From the NCBI GenBank assembly GCA_943331345.2, contig CALQLF020000001.1, forward strand, positions 1 to 64,000: a stretch of DNA of 64,000 nucleotides. Reading direction: 5' to 3'. The notes below the pieces were generated by a model. The model saw nothing but the letters and a program-made list of their open reading frames with translations. It did not search any database and was not told the origin of the DNA. This DNA comes from Candidatus Planktophila lacus. Lineage in GTDB: Bacteria; Pseudomonadota; Gammaproteobacteria; Steroidobacterales; Steroidobacteraceae. The position numbers were made by a program, and so were the translations under genes. Shown one piece after another: positions 1 through 9,019 of the stretch (position 1 is the first letter of the stretch; each line of letters begins with the position of its first letter).

Positions 1-549
1 CAGTTCGGAAACGCGCAGACCGGTGGCATAGAGCACCTCCAGCATGGTGCGGTCCCGGTGGCCAAGCGGTTCGGAGGTTTCCGGCGCCCGAAGCAACGCT
101 TCAACTTGAGTCTCTGCCATGGTTTTAGGCAGCGAACGACCAATCTTCGGGGTGGAAATCTGGGTGGTCGGGTCTTCGGGGAGGGCGCCTTCGCGCACCA
201 GGAACCGGAAGAACCGCCGGAAGCTCGACAACTGGCGAGCCGTGGAACGGGGCTGAGCGCCTTGGTCTACCCGCCAAGCGATGTAGCCCTGGAGTTCTTC
301 ACGCACGGTGGTTTCGATGGCGCGCCCTTGCGCTTTCTGCCAACGGGCCAGCGTGAGCAAGTCCGCCTTGTAGGCAGACAGGGTGTTTTCCGAAAGCCCG
401 CGCTCCATCCAGATGGAGTTCAGGAAACGGGCAATGACAGGGCCACCCTCATCCGAGGGACCGATGGGGGGCTTGGCGACACGGAGCCGCGACGCTGCAG
501 GCACAGCGGCGGTTCGGGAAGCCAGCGACAGTTTGACCGCGGAACTCAT
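1..549 (-). CDS. xerD: Tyrosine recombinase XerD, N-terminal part (cut by window edge)
   Basis: Site-specific tyrosine recombinase that, with XerC, resolves chromosome dimers at dif. The minus-strand frame opens at ATG 549 and runs 183 codons off the left edge. Visible are the SAM-like core-binding domain (a stretch like FLNSIWMERGLSENTLSAY, then RQLSSFRRFFRFL) and the start of the catalytic domain, ending in ATGLRVSEL, which carries the first catalytic Arg of the family. The remaining catalytic residues, including the Tyr, lie outside the window. It is divergent from the acyltransferase gene with a 57-nt gap. XerD is preferred over XerC from the wording of the core-binding domain; that choice is inference. 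Confidence 0.85.
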   Translation of the reverse strand, partial: MSSAVKLSLASRTAAVPAASRLRVAKPPIGPSDEGGPVIARFLNSIWMERGLSENTLSAYKADLLTLARWQKAQGRAIETTVREELQGYIAWRVDQGAQPRSTARQLSSFRRFFRFLVREGALPEDPTTQISTPKIGRSLPKTMAETQVEALLRAPETSEPLGHRDRTMLEVLYATGLRVSEL

Positions 550-606
550 GTGGCTGAGTATGTTGCCCACCTGCTCGATACAGCGTGACCGGAATCACAT
601 TCGCCC

Positions 607-1365
607 GTGGTAGTTAACATTAAGAGACCTCCATCACAAACCGCGAGGCTGGTTGGCGCCGCCCATGGCGTCTGGAGCAACCTCTGGTTCGTCTCCCTGG
701 CCCTGGTTGCGCTGGCCGGCGTGGTAGTGCTACCCCGCCTGCACTGGCGTAGACACTGTACCCGTTTCTTCTCCCGGGTCTTTTTTGCGGGCACCGGCAT
801 GCGCGTGAAGGTAGTGGGCTTGCACCACCTCCCCGCCGGCACCTGTGTGGTGGTGGCGAACCATGCCAGCTACCTAGATGGCCCCTTGATGCATGCCGCC
901 CTCCCCGCGCATTTTGCCTTTGTTATCAAGGGTGAAATGGCTCGCGTGCCCTTGGCCGGCTTCCTGCTGCGGCGCATCGGCAGCGAGTTCGTGGAACGCC
1001 AGAACCGTCACCGGGGCGGCCGCGACACCCAGCGCATTCTCGGCAAGGCGGCCGAAGGGCAGGCGCTGGGGGTGTTCCCGGAAGGCACTTTCTTCGCCCC
1101 ACCCGGCCTGCAGAAGTTCCAATCCGGGGCCTTCCTCGCTGCGGCCCGCGCCGGCTTGCCCATCGTCCCGGCCGTCATTCGCGGCACGCGCCAGGCATTG
1201 GACGCAGACTCTTGGCTACCGGCACCCGCACGCATTACCGTGGAACTGCTGCCCCCCCTGCCGCCACCGGCCAATGAAAAACCGGCCATCGTCGCCGCCC
1301 GCGAAGCGGCCCGTGCCGCCATCCTGGCAAGGCTCGACGAACCCGATGCCACCACGAGTGGATAA
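607..1365 (+). CDS. 1-acyl-sn-glycerol-3-phosphate acyltransferase-like (PlsC family)
   Basis: Membrane-associated acyltransferase that would esterify lysophosphatidate or a related lysolipid. The 252-residue product has an N-terminal hydrophobic segment (about residues 19-40), the HX4D-type motif in NHASYLDG and the FPEGTF motif, both diagnostic of PlsC-like enzymes. The start is uncertain: GTG 607 gives full length but has only a weak Shine-Dalgarno. The 3' end overlaps the downstream transporter gene by 20 nt, so the two are probably co-translated. Several PlsC paralogues usually exist per genome, and which lipid this one acylates cannot be told. Confidence 0.85.
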   Translation: MVVNIKRPPSQTARLVGAAHGVWSNLWFVSLALVALAGVVVLPRLHWRRHCTRFFSRVFFAGTGMRVKVVGLHHLPAGTCVVVANHASYLDGPLMHAALPAHFAFVIKGEMARVPLAGFLLRRIGSEFVERQNRHRGGRDTQRILGKAAEGQALGVFPEGTFFAPPGLQKFQSGAFLAAARAGLPIVPAVIRGTRQALDADSWLPAPARITVELLPPLPPPANEKPAIVAAREAARAAILARLDEPDATTSG

Positions 1366-2644
1366 ACCTCTGCAGAAGAACCAGCGCCGTCGTTGGTGGA
1401 ATTCCCTCGGCCCCGGATTGGTCACGGGCGCGGCAGATGACGACCCGAGCGGCATCGTCACCTATACGCAAGCCGGCGCCCAGTTCGGCTGTGGACTCCT
1501 CTGGACCGTGGTGCTCACCACCCCACTCATGGTGGCCGTGCAACTCGCCAGCGCTCGCCTCGGCTGGGCCACGCGCAGCGGCATTGGTACCAGCCTACGC
1601 CGGCACTATCCGCAACCTCTGGTCTTGGCACTGGTGGCGCTGCTGGCCGCTGCCAACATCTTCAATCTAGGCGCAGACCTCGCGGCGATGGTGGAAGTGG
1701 CGCATCTGGCCACCGGCCTCAACCATCCGGCGGCCTGGCTACTGGGTATTGCCGGTGGCTCCCTGCTGCTGGAGGTTTTGGTGCCCTTCGACCGCTACGC
1801 CCCAGTGCTGAAACTACTCACGTTCGCGCTGCTGTCCTACGCCGGCGTGCTGTTCGTGGTGGCCGTGCCCTGGGTGGATGTCTTGCTCGGCGCGCTTGGC
1901 TTGGCCATCAGCCCACTGCATGGGCGGGCCGCGGGCTTCAACCTCGATACGGGCTTGATGGTCTGCGCCGTATTCGGCACCACCATCAGCCCCTATCTGT
2001 TCTTCTGGCAAGCCTCACACGAAGCTGAAGACGGCAATTTCCTCGGTGGCACCAGTTCACCCCCGGCGGCTGCGGATTGGGCAGCCATTCGCTTCGACAC
2101 CGTCGTAGGCATGGCTTTCTCGAACGGCGTAGCGCTGGCAGTGATGGTGGCAGCAGCCGCCACGCTTTATGGCGCGGGCGGTGCCCAGGTGAGTACTGCG
2201 GGGCAAGCGGCAGCGGCCTTGCGCCCGGTAGCGGGTGAAGCTGCATTCCTCATGTTCACTGTCGGCATGCTCGGCGCGGGCTTGCTGGCTGTGCCTGTGC
2301 TGGCCGGTAGTACCGCATACGCGGTGGCCGAAGCGTTCGGCTGGAAGGCCAGCCTGGAACTCCCTTTCTGGCGGGCGCCGCGGTTCTACGCCTTGCTGTG
2401 CGGCACGGTAGGCGCTGCGGTGCTGCTCCAAGTCGTGGATACCGACCCGATGCGCATGCTGTTCTGGGCGGCCGTCATCAATGGTCTGGTGGCGGTGCCC
2501 ATTTTGGTGGCCCTCCTGCTGCTGGTGCGCCGCGCAGACGTCATGGGGGCTTGGCGGGCCAGCCGCCGCCTGATGGCAGTCAGTTGGCTGGCGGTAGCCG
2601 TGATGACAGTCGTGGCCGCCATGCTGGTAGCCACGTCACTGTAA
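1346..2644 (+). CDS. Nramp (SLC11)-family metal ion transporter with altered metal site
   Basis: Polytopic inner-membrane transporter of 432 residues with about eleven hydrophobic segments. ATG 1346 was chosen because the Nramp homology begins right after it (LGPGLVTGAADDDPSGIVTY, about residues 21-40); the frame is open further upstream but overlaps the acyltransferase. Canonical Nramp Mn/Fe transporters carry DPGN in helix 1 and MPH in helix 6. Here helix 1 reads DPSG (residues 33-36) and the helix 6 equivalent reads TISPYLFF, so the metal-coordinating Asn and Met appear replaced. This resembles the Nramp-related Mg2+ transporter subgroup more than MntH, so substrate choice (Mg2+, Mn2+ or other) stays open. 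It is coupled to the upstream acyltransferase by a 20-nt overlap. Confidence 0.85.
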   Translation: MPPRVDKPLQKNQRRRWWNSLGPGLVTGAADDDPSGIVTYTQAGAQFGCGLLWTVVLTTPLMVAVQLASARLGWATRSGIGTSLRRHYPQPLVLALVALLAAANIFNLGADLAAMVEVAHLATGLNHPAAWLLGIAGGSLLLEVLVPFDRYAPVLKLLTFALLSYAGVLFVVAVPWVDVLLGALGLAISPLHGRAAGFNLDTGLMVCAVFGTTISPYLFFWQASHEAEDGNFLGGTSSPPAAADWAAIRFDTVVGMAFSNGVALAVMVAAAATLYGAGGAQVSTAGQAAAALRPVAGEAAFLMFTVGMLGAGLLAVPVLAGSTAYAVAEAFGWKASLELPFWRAPRFYALLCGTVGAAVLLQVVDTDPMRMLFWAAVINGLVAVPILVALLLLVRRADVMGAWRASRRLMAVSWLAVAVMTVVAAMLVATSL

Positions 2645-2709
2645 CGGCTGAAGCCTGAATTGACCGACAGCGCTGCCGGCGGCCACCCAACCTCAGCGGC
2701 CGTCTGCGG

Positions 2710-5700
2710 TTACATGTTGCGGCGGTAGCGACCACCCACCGCATACAGGGCATTAGACACCTGTCCGAGCGAGGCAACCTTCATCGTCTCCATCAGTTGC
2801 TCGAACACGTTGCCACCCGTCGCTGCCACCTGCTGAAGCGTCGCGAGCGCCGCTGGCGCACGGCCCGCATTGCGCGTCTGCCAGGTATGTACCGCCAACA
2901 CTTGCTGGTCCTTCTCTTCGTCTGTGGAACGGATGAGGTCGGCGGTAACACTCTGGGCCTCGCTACCGGGCGCGAGGAAAGTATTCACACCGATGAGCGG
3001 CAGCGTGCCGTCATGCTTCAGATGTTCGTAGTGCAGGCTTTCTTCCTGAATCTTGCCACGCTGATACATGGTTTCCATGGCGCCCAGTACGCCACCGCGT
3101 TCGCTGATGGCCTCGAACTCGCGGTAGACAGCCTCTTCTACCAAGTCCGTGAGGTACTCGATGGCGAACGAGCCCTGCCATGGATTCTGGTTCTTGTTCA
3201 GCCCCAGTTCGCGATTGATGATGAGCTGGATAGCCACTGCGCGGCGCACGCTTTCTTCAGTCGGTGTGGTCAGCGCCTCGTCGTAGGCGTTGGTGTGCAA
3301 GCTGTTGCAGTTGTCGAACAACGCATACAGCGCCTGCAGCGTGGTGCGGATGTCGTTGAACTGGATTTCGCGAGCGTGCAATGAACGCCCACTGGTCTGA
3401 ATGTGGTACTTCAGCATCTGGCTGCGCGCATCCGCGCCGTAGCGGTCGCGCATGGCACGTGCCCAAATACGGCGAGCCACACGCCCAATAACTGCGTATT
3501 CCGGGTCCATGCCGTTGGAGAAGAAGAAGCTCAGGTTCGGCGCGAAGTCGTCCACCTGCATGCCACGCGCCAGGTAGTACTCCACGATGGTGAAGCCATT
3601 GGCCAACGTGAACGCCAACTGCGATACAGGGTTCGCCCCGGCTTCGGCGATGTGGTAGCCGGAGATGGATACGGAGTAGAAGTTCTTCACCTGATGGTTG
3701 GTGAAGTACTGGGCTACGTCGCCCATCATGCGCAGCGCGAATTCCGTGGAGAAGATGCAGGTGTTTTGCGCTTGGTCTTCCTTAAGGATGTCTGCCTGCA
3801 CGGTGCCACGCACCAAACGCAGGGTGTCCGCCTTGATGCGCGCATAAGTCTCGGCATCCACCAACTGGTCGCCGGTCACCCCGAGCAGACCCAGGCCATA
3901 GCCATCGTTGGTTTGGGGAAGTTCACCGCGATACACCGGGCGCTTATCGCCGAGCAAGGTCGCGATGCGCTCCTGCGCCGCTGCCCACTGCCCGGTCTCG
4001 TGCAAGTGCCGCTCAATCCGCTGATCGATGGCGGTGTTCATGAACATGGCCAGAATCATTGGCGCCGGGCCGTTGATGGTCATGGACACCGAAGTGAACG
4101 GCGAGCAGAGATCGAAACCTGAGTACAGGCGCTTCATGTCGTCGAGCGTGGCGATGGATACCCCGGAATTGCCGATGCGGCCATAAATGTCCGGACGGGT
4201 GTCGGGGTCTTCGCCGTAAAGCGTCGTGCTGTCGAAGGCCGTGGAAAGACGCTTGGCCTTGGAGCCCGCTGCCAGCAAGTGGAAGCGACGGTTGGTGCGT
4301 TCCGGCATACCCTCGCCCGCAAACATGCGGATAGGGTCCTCTTCCTCGCGACGATACGGATACACGCCAGCGGTATACGGATAAGCACCCGGCAGATTTT
4401 CCTGCATCAGGAAGTTCAGCAGGTCGCCCCAGCCACGGAACTTCGGCACGGCGAGTTTGGGAACCACGTTATGACTGAGCGTGCCGGTGTAGTTGTCACC
4501 ACGCACTTCCTTGCCGCGTACCAGATAGGTGTACTGCTCTTCCGTAGCGCCGCGAGCACGTTCGGGCCAGCCCTTCAGCAGCTTCACCCCTTCGCTGCCG
4601 ATGGCCTCGAGCGCGTCGTTATAGGCGCGACGCAGCATGCCGATACCAGCTTCAGCCGACTCCAACTGTGCAGCGGTATAAGCCTCCAGCGCCGCAGGGC
4701 GCTCGGCGTCGCCCAGCGTGCCGAGCGTTTCCCACACCCCTTGCGCGCGCGTAGCGGCGGCTGCGGCCTTCTCGGCGCCGGTGTGCGCCTGTCGGCCACC
4801 CTGGGCAATCTCGGCGAGGTAACGCACGCGTTCGCCCGGCACCAGTGCCGCGCGCTTCGGCGCAGTCAGTGGCGACAGCCCTTCCACCTTCCACGGCTGC
4901 AGGTTGCCCCACTTCGCATCCACGCGCTGCATCAGCGCCGCGAACAGGCAGTTCACACCACCGTCGTTGAACTGGCTGGCGATGGTGGGGAATACGGGTA
5001 CTTCCTCGTCCGGCAAACCGAAGCAGTCCGGATGGTTACGCTTCCACTGCTTGCGCACATCGCGCAGCGCATCTTCGGCGCCGCGTTTCTCGAACTTGTT
5101 CAGCACCACTAGGTCCGCGAAATCGATCATGTCGATTTTCTCGAGCTGGCTGGGCGCACCGAACTCGGAGGTCATCACGTACATCGACAGGTCGACCATG
5201 TCGACAATCTCGGTGTCGCTCTGGCCAATGCCAGCCGTCTCGACCACGATAAGGTCGAAGCCGGCATATTTCAGCAACTGGATGCAGTCCTTCAGCACGG
5301 CACTGGTGGCCATGTGCTGCCGGCGCGTAGCCAGCGAGCGCATGAAGATTTGTGGCGCGGTGAGCGCATTCATGCGGATGCGGTCGCCGAGCAAGGCACC
5401 GCCCGAACGACGCCGCGTCGGGTCCATCGCCAAGACGGCAATCTGCCGGTCCGGGAAGAATCGCACCAGCCGGTTCAGCAACTCATCGGTGAGGGAACTC
5501 TTGCCGGCACCGCCGGTACCGGTAATGCCGACCACCGGCGGATGACGCAGCGTCTGCCCCGCTGCAACCCGCAGCGCAGCCACTTCAGTGCCTTCGCCCT
5601 CTTCAAGTACCGAGATGGCGCGCCCCAGCGCGCGATGGTCAGTGGCACTTAGTGCTTCGCCGGCATAAGCAGGCTTCGGCCAGGCACGAACGCGCTTGAA

Positions 5701-6138
5701 CACGTCTTCGATCATGCCGTTCAGACCGAGGCGCATGCCGTCGTCAGGCGTGTAAATCTTCTCTACGCCGTGCGCTTCCAGCATGGCGATTTCATCAGGC
5801 GCAATGGTACCGCCGCCGCCCACGACAATGCGGATGTGCTCGGCACCCTGCTCGCGCAGCATGTCGACCATGTACTTGAAGTATTCATTGTGGCCGCCCT
5901 GGTAAGTCGAGCACGCGATGCCATCCGCATTTTCCTGAATGGCCGCACGGACGATTTCCGCTACCGAGCGGTTGTGCCCGAGGTGGACCACTTCCGCACC
6001 GTGCTGCTGCAGCAAGCGGCGAATGATGTTGATGGCCGCGTCGTGCCCATCGAACAGGGACGCCGCGCTGACGAACCGCAGGGGCGCGGTCTCGACACGG
6101 TCGGCAGGAGTATTCACGGGGGCGGCAGACACAGACAT
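2710..6138 (-). CDS. icmF: Fused isobutyryl-CoA mutase (IcmF-type, B12-dependent)
   Basis: Adenosylcobalamin-dependent acyl-CoA mutase that interconverts isobutyryl-CoA and n-butyryl-CoA; family members can also act on isovaleryl- or pivalyl-CoA. From ATG 6138 it has 1142 residues, the usual IcmF length. Domains in order: B12-binding (LFDGHDAAINIIRRLL, with the DxH base-off motif), a MeaB-like G-protein chaperone (Walker A GTGGAGKSS, then NKFEKRG), a linker, and the mutase barrel. The fused chaperone separates it from ordinary methylmalonyl-CoA mutase. An in-frame ATG at 6189 would add 17 residues but runs into the regulatory region, so 6138 is preferred. It is divergent from a TetR gene with palindromes between them, suggesting local control. 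Confidence 0.93.
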   Translation of the reverse strand: MSVSAAPVNTPADRVETAPLRFVSAASLFDGHDAAINIIRRLLQQHGAEVVHLGHNRSVAEIVRAAIQENADGIACSTYQGGHNEYFKYMVDMLREQGAEHIRIVVGGGGTIAPDEIAMLEAHGVEKIYTPDDGMRLGLNGMIEDVFKRVRAWPKPAYAGEALSATDHRALGRAISVLEEGEGTEVAALRVAAGQTLRHPPVVGITGTGGAGKSSLTDELLNRLVRFFPDRQIAVLAMDPTRRRSGGALLGDRIRMNALTAPQIFMRSLATRRQHMATSAVLKDCIQLLKYAGFDLIVVETAGIGQSDTEIVDMVDLSMYVMTSEFGAPSQLEKIDMIDFADLVVLNKFEKRGAEDALRDVRKQWKRNHPDCFGLPDEEVPVFPTIASQFNDGGVNCLFAALMQRVDAKWGNLQPWKVEGLSPLTAPKRAALVPGERVRYLAEIAQGGRQAHTGAEKAAAAATRAQGVWETLGTLGDAERPAALEAYTAAQLESAEAGIGMLRRAYNDALEAIGSEGVKLLKGWPERARGATEEQYTYLVRGKEVRGDNYTGTLSHNVVPKLAVPKFRGWGDLLNFLMQENLPGAYPYTAGVYPYRREEEDPIRMFAGEGMPERTNRRFHLLAAGSKAKRLSTAFDSTTLYGEDPDTRPDIYGRIGNSGVSIATLDDMKRLYSGFDLCSPFTSVSMTINGPAPMILAMFMNTAIDQRIERHLHETGQWAAAQERIATLLGDKRPVYRGELPQTNDGYGLGLLGVTGDQLVDAETYARIKADTLRLVRGTVQADILKEDQAQNTCIFSTEFALRMMGDVAQYFTNHQVKNFYSVSISGYHIAEAGANPVSQLAFTLANGFTIVEYYLARGMQVDDFAPNLSFFFSNGMDPEYAVIGRVARRIWARAMRDRYGADARSQMLKYHIQTSGRSLHAREIQFNDIRTTLQALYALFDNCNSLHTNAYDEALTTPTEESVRRAVAIQLIINRELGLNKNQNPWQGSFAIEYLTDLVEEAVYREFEAISERGGVLGAMETMYQRGKIQEESLHYEHLKHDGTLPLIGVNTFLAPGSEAQSVTADLIRSTDEEKDQQVLAVHTWQTRNAGRAPAALATLQQVAATGGNVFEQLMETMKVASLGQVSNALYAVGGRYRRNM

Positions 6139-6215
6139 GGCGCTACTCACAAATGCGATGGGAGCAAATTCGATGGAGACCGGGGGCAACTCCCCCAGCC
6201 GAAAAAATAAAAGCT

Positions 6216-6251
6216 TTACTCAGTAGTAACGCCTTTACTGGTGAGTATACT
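6216..6251. promoter_or_regulatory. Putative TetR operators and promoter between icmF and tetR
   Basis: The icmF/tetR intergenic region holds two dyads: TTACTCAGTAGTAA at 6216-6229 (5-bp arms, 4-nt centre) and AGTATACT at 6244-6251. The second contains a TATACT -10-like box that could serve tetR, so a bound repressor would block transcription. The position between divergent genes is typical for TetR autoregulation. The binding protein is inferred to be the adjacent TetR product. Confidence 0.5.
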
Positions 6252-6287
6252 AGTCATCCAGTACAGGTCAATGTCATCCCTCTAAAC

Positions 6288-6923
6288 ATGGTTGCTCCGG
6301 AAAACCCCTCGCCCGCCGACTCCCCCTGGAAGCCCAGTGGCGACCGTGCGCGCGACCGCGCCATGAAACGCGATGCCGTCATCCGGGCCGCCGCGCGCCT
6401 GTTCCGCGAACGCGGCTACCACCGCACTTCCCTTGACGACCTCGCACTGGCGCTGAACGTCACCAAGCCCACGCTTTACCGTTACGTGGAAAACAAGGAA
6501 GAAATCTTGTTCGAGTGCTTTCGGCTGGGTGTAGAGCGAATTCTGGCCGCCTTGCACTCCCCGCCCCCCGAGGCCACCACGGCCCGCGAACGCTTGCGCG
6601 CCTTGGTGCTCGGCTATGTCGGCGCCATCACTTCCGAATTTGGCTGGTGCATGGTGCGCGCCGAAGACCAGGACCTCGGCCCGGAAATGAGCCAAGCCAT
6701 CAAGGCCGCCAAAACCGAAATCGACCAAGGCATCCGCCGACTCGTGCGCGACGGCATTGACGAGGGCACGTTTCGCGCCCACGACCCGAAGATGGTCGCC
6801 TTTGCCCTGGCTGGCGCCTTGAACTGGATTACCCATTGGCACCGCGAGGACGCCGCCCTCACGCCGGACGAAATTGCCGAGCGGTTCTTCGCGCTGTTCG
6901 ATGGCGGCCTGAGCGCCACCTAA
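6288..6923 (+). CDS. TetR/AcrR-family regulator, probable regulator of icmF
   Basis: DNA-binding transcriptional regulator of 211 residues. The N-terminal helix-turn-helix is clear: AAARLFRERGYHRTSLDDLA followed by LNVTKPTLYRYVENKEEIL (about residues 35-75). The C-terminal ligand domain is helical. ATG 6288 is chosen over the longer open frame from 6153 because the extra residues would read through the operator region and are not TetR-like. Divergence from icmF suggests it senses an acyl-CoA linked to that pathway; the ligand is unknown. Confidence 0.88.
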   Translation: MVAPENPSPADSPWKPSGDRARDRAMKRDAVIRAAARLFRERGYHRTSLDDLALALNVTKPTLYRYVENKEEILFECFRLGVERILAALHSPPPEATTARERLRALVLGYVGAITSEFGWCMVRAEDQDLGPEMSQAIKAAKTEIDQGIRRLVRDGIDEGTFRAHDPKMVAFALAGALNWITHWHREDAALTPDEIAERFFALFDGGLSAT

Positions 6924-7017
6924 CCCCCCGGACTTGTTTTTTTTGCAATGCACAAATAGTCTGTCGCCCCCTTAACAGGCGACTACAACGCACCACCACC
7001 TCCTCGAGGACGCCGTC

Positions 7018-8199
7018 ATGACCACCGAATCCATCGTCATTCTCGCTGCCAAGCGCACCCCCATCGGCAGCTTTCAGGGCGTGCTGTCGGCCGCCACGGC
7101 TTCCCAACTCGGCGGTGCCGCCATTAGCGGTGCACTCGCCGCCAGCGGCCTTGCGCCGGCACTGGTGAACGAAGTCATCATGGGTTGCGTGCTGCCCGCC
7201 GGCCAGGGCCAAGCCCCAGCGCGTCAGGCGGCACTGAAGGCCGGCATCCCCGATTCCGTGCCGGCGACCACCATCAACAAGATGTGCGGCTCGGGCATGA
7301 AGGCCGTGATGATGGCCGCCGATGGCCTGCGCAGTGGCGACAGCGACTTCGCCGTCGCGGGCGGCCTCGAGTCGATGACCAACGCGCCTTACCTGCTGCT
7401 GAAGGCTCGCGGCGGCTACCGCATGGGCCATGGCGAACTGCTCGACCACATGTTCTACGACGGTCTGCAAAGCCCGTTCGACGGCAAGTTGATGGGCTGC
7501 TTCGGCGATGCTACTGCCGCCAAGTACGGCTTCACCCGTGAACAGCAAGACGCGTTCGCCGCCGAATCCGTGCGCCGTGCGCAGGCTTCGGTTGCCGAAG
7601 GCCGCTTTGCCGCAGAAATCGTCCCAGTCACTGTGAAGGGCCGCAAGGGCGACACCGTCGTGAACGTCGACGAAACCCCGGGCGCCTGCGACCTCGCCAA
7701 GATCCCCACGCTGAAGGCTGCGTTCAGCAAAGATGGCACCGTCACGGCCGCCAGTTCTTCTTCCATCTCGGACGGCGCGGCCGCCGTGGTCATGGCACGC
7801 GCCAGTGCCGCCGCTGCCCACGGCCTGCAGCCGGTAGCGCGTATCGTCTCGTACGCCAGCCACGCGAATGCGCCGGAGTGGTTCACCACCGCTCCCGTCG
7901 GTGCGCTGCACAAGGTGCTGGCCAAGGCCGGCTGGCAGGCCAGCGAAGTGGACCTCTACGAAATCAACGAGGCCTTCGCCACCGTCGCCATGGCCGCCAT
8001 GCACGACTTGAAGCTCGACCACGCCAAGGTGAACGTGAACGGGGGTGCTTGCGCTCTCGGCCACCCGGTCGGTGCCACCGGTGCCCGTATTCTTGCCACG
8101 CTCATTTCCGCCCTGCAGGCCCGCGGCGGCAAGCGCGGTGTCGCGGCGCTGTGTATCGGCGGCGGCGAAGCCACGGCCATCGCCATCGAACTGGTCTGA
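7018..8199 (+). CDS. Acetyl-CoA acetyltransferase (thiolase)
   Basis: Degradative/biosynthetic thiolase that condenses two acetyl-CoA or cleaves acetoacetyl-CoA. The 393-residue length and motifs match family II thiolases: nucleophile Cys in NKMCGSGMKA, His in NEAFA/GGACALGHPVGATGARI, and the second Cys in CIGGGEATAIAIEL. A GAGG ribosome site lies about 10 nt upstream of ATG 7018. It follows the TetR gene by 94 nt; that gap carries a T-rich tract and a weak AATAGT -10-like box, so it may have its own promoter. Confidence 0.93.
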   Translation: MTTESIVILAAKRTPIGSFQGVLSAATASQLGGAAISGALAASGLAPALVNEVIMGCVLPAGQGQAPARQAALKAGIPDSVPATTINKMCGSGMKAVMMAADGLRSGDSDFAVAGGLESMTNAPYLLLKARGGYRMGHGELLDHMFYDGLQSPFDGKLMGCFGDATAAKYGFTREQQDAFAAESVRRAQASVAEGRFAAEIVPVTVKGRKGDTVVNVDETPGACDLAKIPTLKAAFSKDGTVTAASSSSISDGAAAVVMARASAAAAHGLQPVARIVSYASHANAPEWFTTAPVGALHKVLAKAGWQASEVDLYEINEAFATVAMAAMHDLKLDHAKVNVNGGACALGHPVGATGARILATLISALQARGGKRGVAALCIGGGEATAIAIELV

Positions 8200-8254
8200 G
8201 ACCGGCTTTTGCGGTTAGGCTCTTCCCGGGGAATGGTTCCCGGGGAGAGCGACG

Positions 8255-8881
8255 ATGAAAGAAAGCGTTAAGTATCCCGACTACATCGGGGTTTCCGAAG
8301 TGACCACGCGCTCGTTCGAGCATATGCGTGTGGAGTCCTACTTCGATGGGCAACCCAGCCTCATGTTCGACGAGCCAGCCGGCTTCGACATCACTAACGG
8401 CCCCGATGACAAAACCAAGCTTAGCGGCCAGTCGCGCGGCTGGACCCCGGTGCATGCGCAGCTCGCGGCCCTAGCCGGCTGCACTTCCATCACCGTGCGC
8501 GTGGTAGCACGCGATCAGAAATTCCGTTTGGCAGGCCTCGAAACCAAGCTGCGTTCGCTCATCGATATCCGCGGCTTTTTCTTCGACCTGCACCTGCGCC
8601 CGCAGTACGAACAATTGGACTTCGACCTGATCCTGAACACCAAAGAAAGCGTGAAGAAAGTACGCGCCCTCGCCGCCGAAACGCATCGCCGCTGCCCGCA
8701 GTTGGGCTTGTTTGCGCTCGCGAAAATTCCGCTGGTGGTCAGTTGGTACCGCGCTGGCGACGCGACCCCACTCTACGAGGAAAAGCTGCATTGCCCGGAA
8801 GGCACACTGCCGGCCGACCGGCTCGCGGCGGCGGCCAGTCCGCCACGCAAGAAGCGCGCGAAAGGCAAGGCTAAGGCCTGA
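8255..8881 (+). CDS. OsmC/Ohr-like family protein
   Basis: Probable OsmC-like protein of 208 residues. The core has LAALAGCTSITVR near residue 75, the position of the first redox Cys in OsmC, and HRRCPQLGLFAL near residue 145, matching the second Cys motif. Family members reduce organic hydroperoxides with these two cysteines. The C-terminus is a Lys/Ala-rich tail. Upstream, TTCCCGGGG occurs twice (8223-8231 and 8237-8245). It lies 55 nt after the thiolase and is probably co-transcribed. The true substrate is not known. Confidence 0.72.
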   Translation: MKESVKYPDYIGVSEVTTRSFEHMRVESYFDGQPSLMFDEPAGFDITNGPDDKTKLSGQSRGWTPVHAQLAALAGCTSITVRVVARDQKFRLAGLETKLRSLIDIRGFFFDLHLRPQYEQLDFDLILNTKESVKKVRALAAETHRRCPQLGLFALAKIPLVVSWYRAGDATPLYEEKLHCPEGTLPADRLAAAASPPRKKRAKGKAKA

Positions 8882-8889
8882 ATGCCGTC

Positions 8890-8918
8890 GGCTGAAAAAA
8901 GTCAGCCCCGCTTTTTTT
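8890..8918 (+). terminator. Rho-independent terminator after the OsmC-like gene
   Basis: GGCTGA/TCAGCC forms a 6-bp stem around an A-rich loop and is followed 4 nt later by a run of seven T. It sits 8 nt after the OsmC-like stop codon. Confidence 0.6.
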
Positions 8919-8949
8919 GCGCCGCACAAACTGCTAGGCTCCGGTCCCC

Positions 8950-8993
8950 ATGGTGTACCCCAGAGTCTTCTGGGGGCACCGTGTGGACACCAT
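8950..8993 (+). promoter_or_regulatory. Structured leader upstream of the SDR gene (nested hairpins)
   Basis: An inner hairpin CCCCAGA-GTCT-TCTGGGG (8958-8975) is flanked by GGTG (8952-8955) and CACC (8977-8980). A competing outer pairing joins ATGGTGT (8950-8956) with ACACCAT (8987-8993). The element lies 27 nt before the SDR start, so it may influence translation or transcript stability. No known riboswitch class is recognised. Confidence 0.35.
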
Positions 8994-9019
8994 GAACTAC
9001 TGACTGGGGGTTTCCCGCA

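Noticed and set aside
6931-6965. Another copy of the island operator before the thiolase gene
   Set aside because: GACTTGTTTTTTT resembles one half-site only; there is no second half at proper spacing.
8896-8920. Operator-like AAAAAAGTCAG...CTTTTTTT before the SDR gene
   Set aside because: Hairpin plus T-run right after a stop codon is better explained as a terminator.
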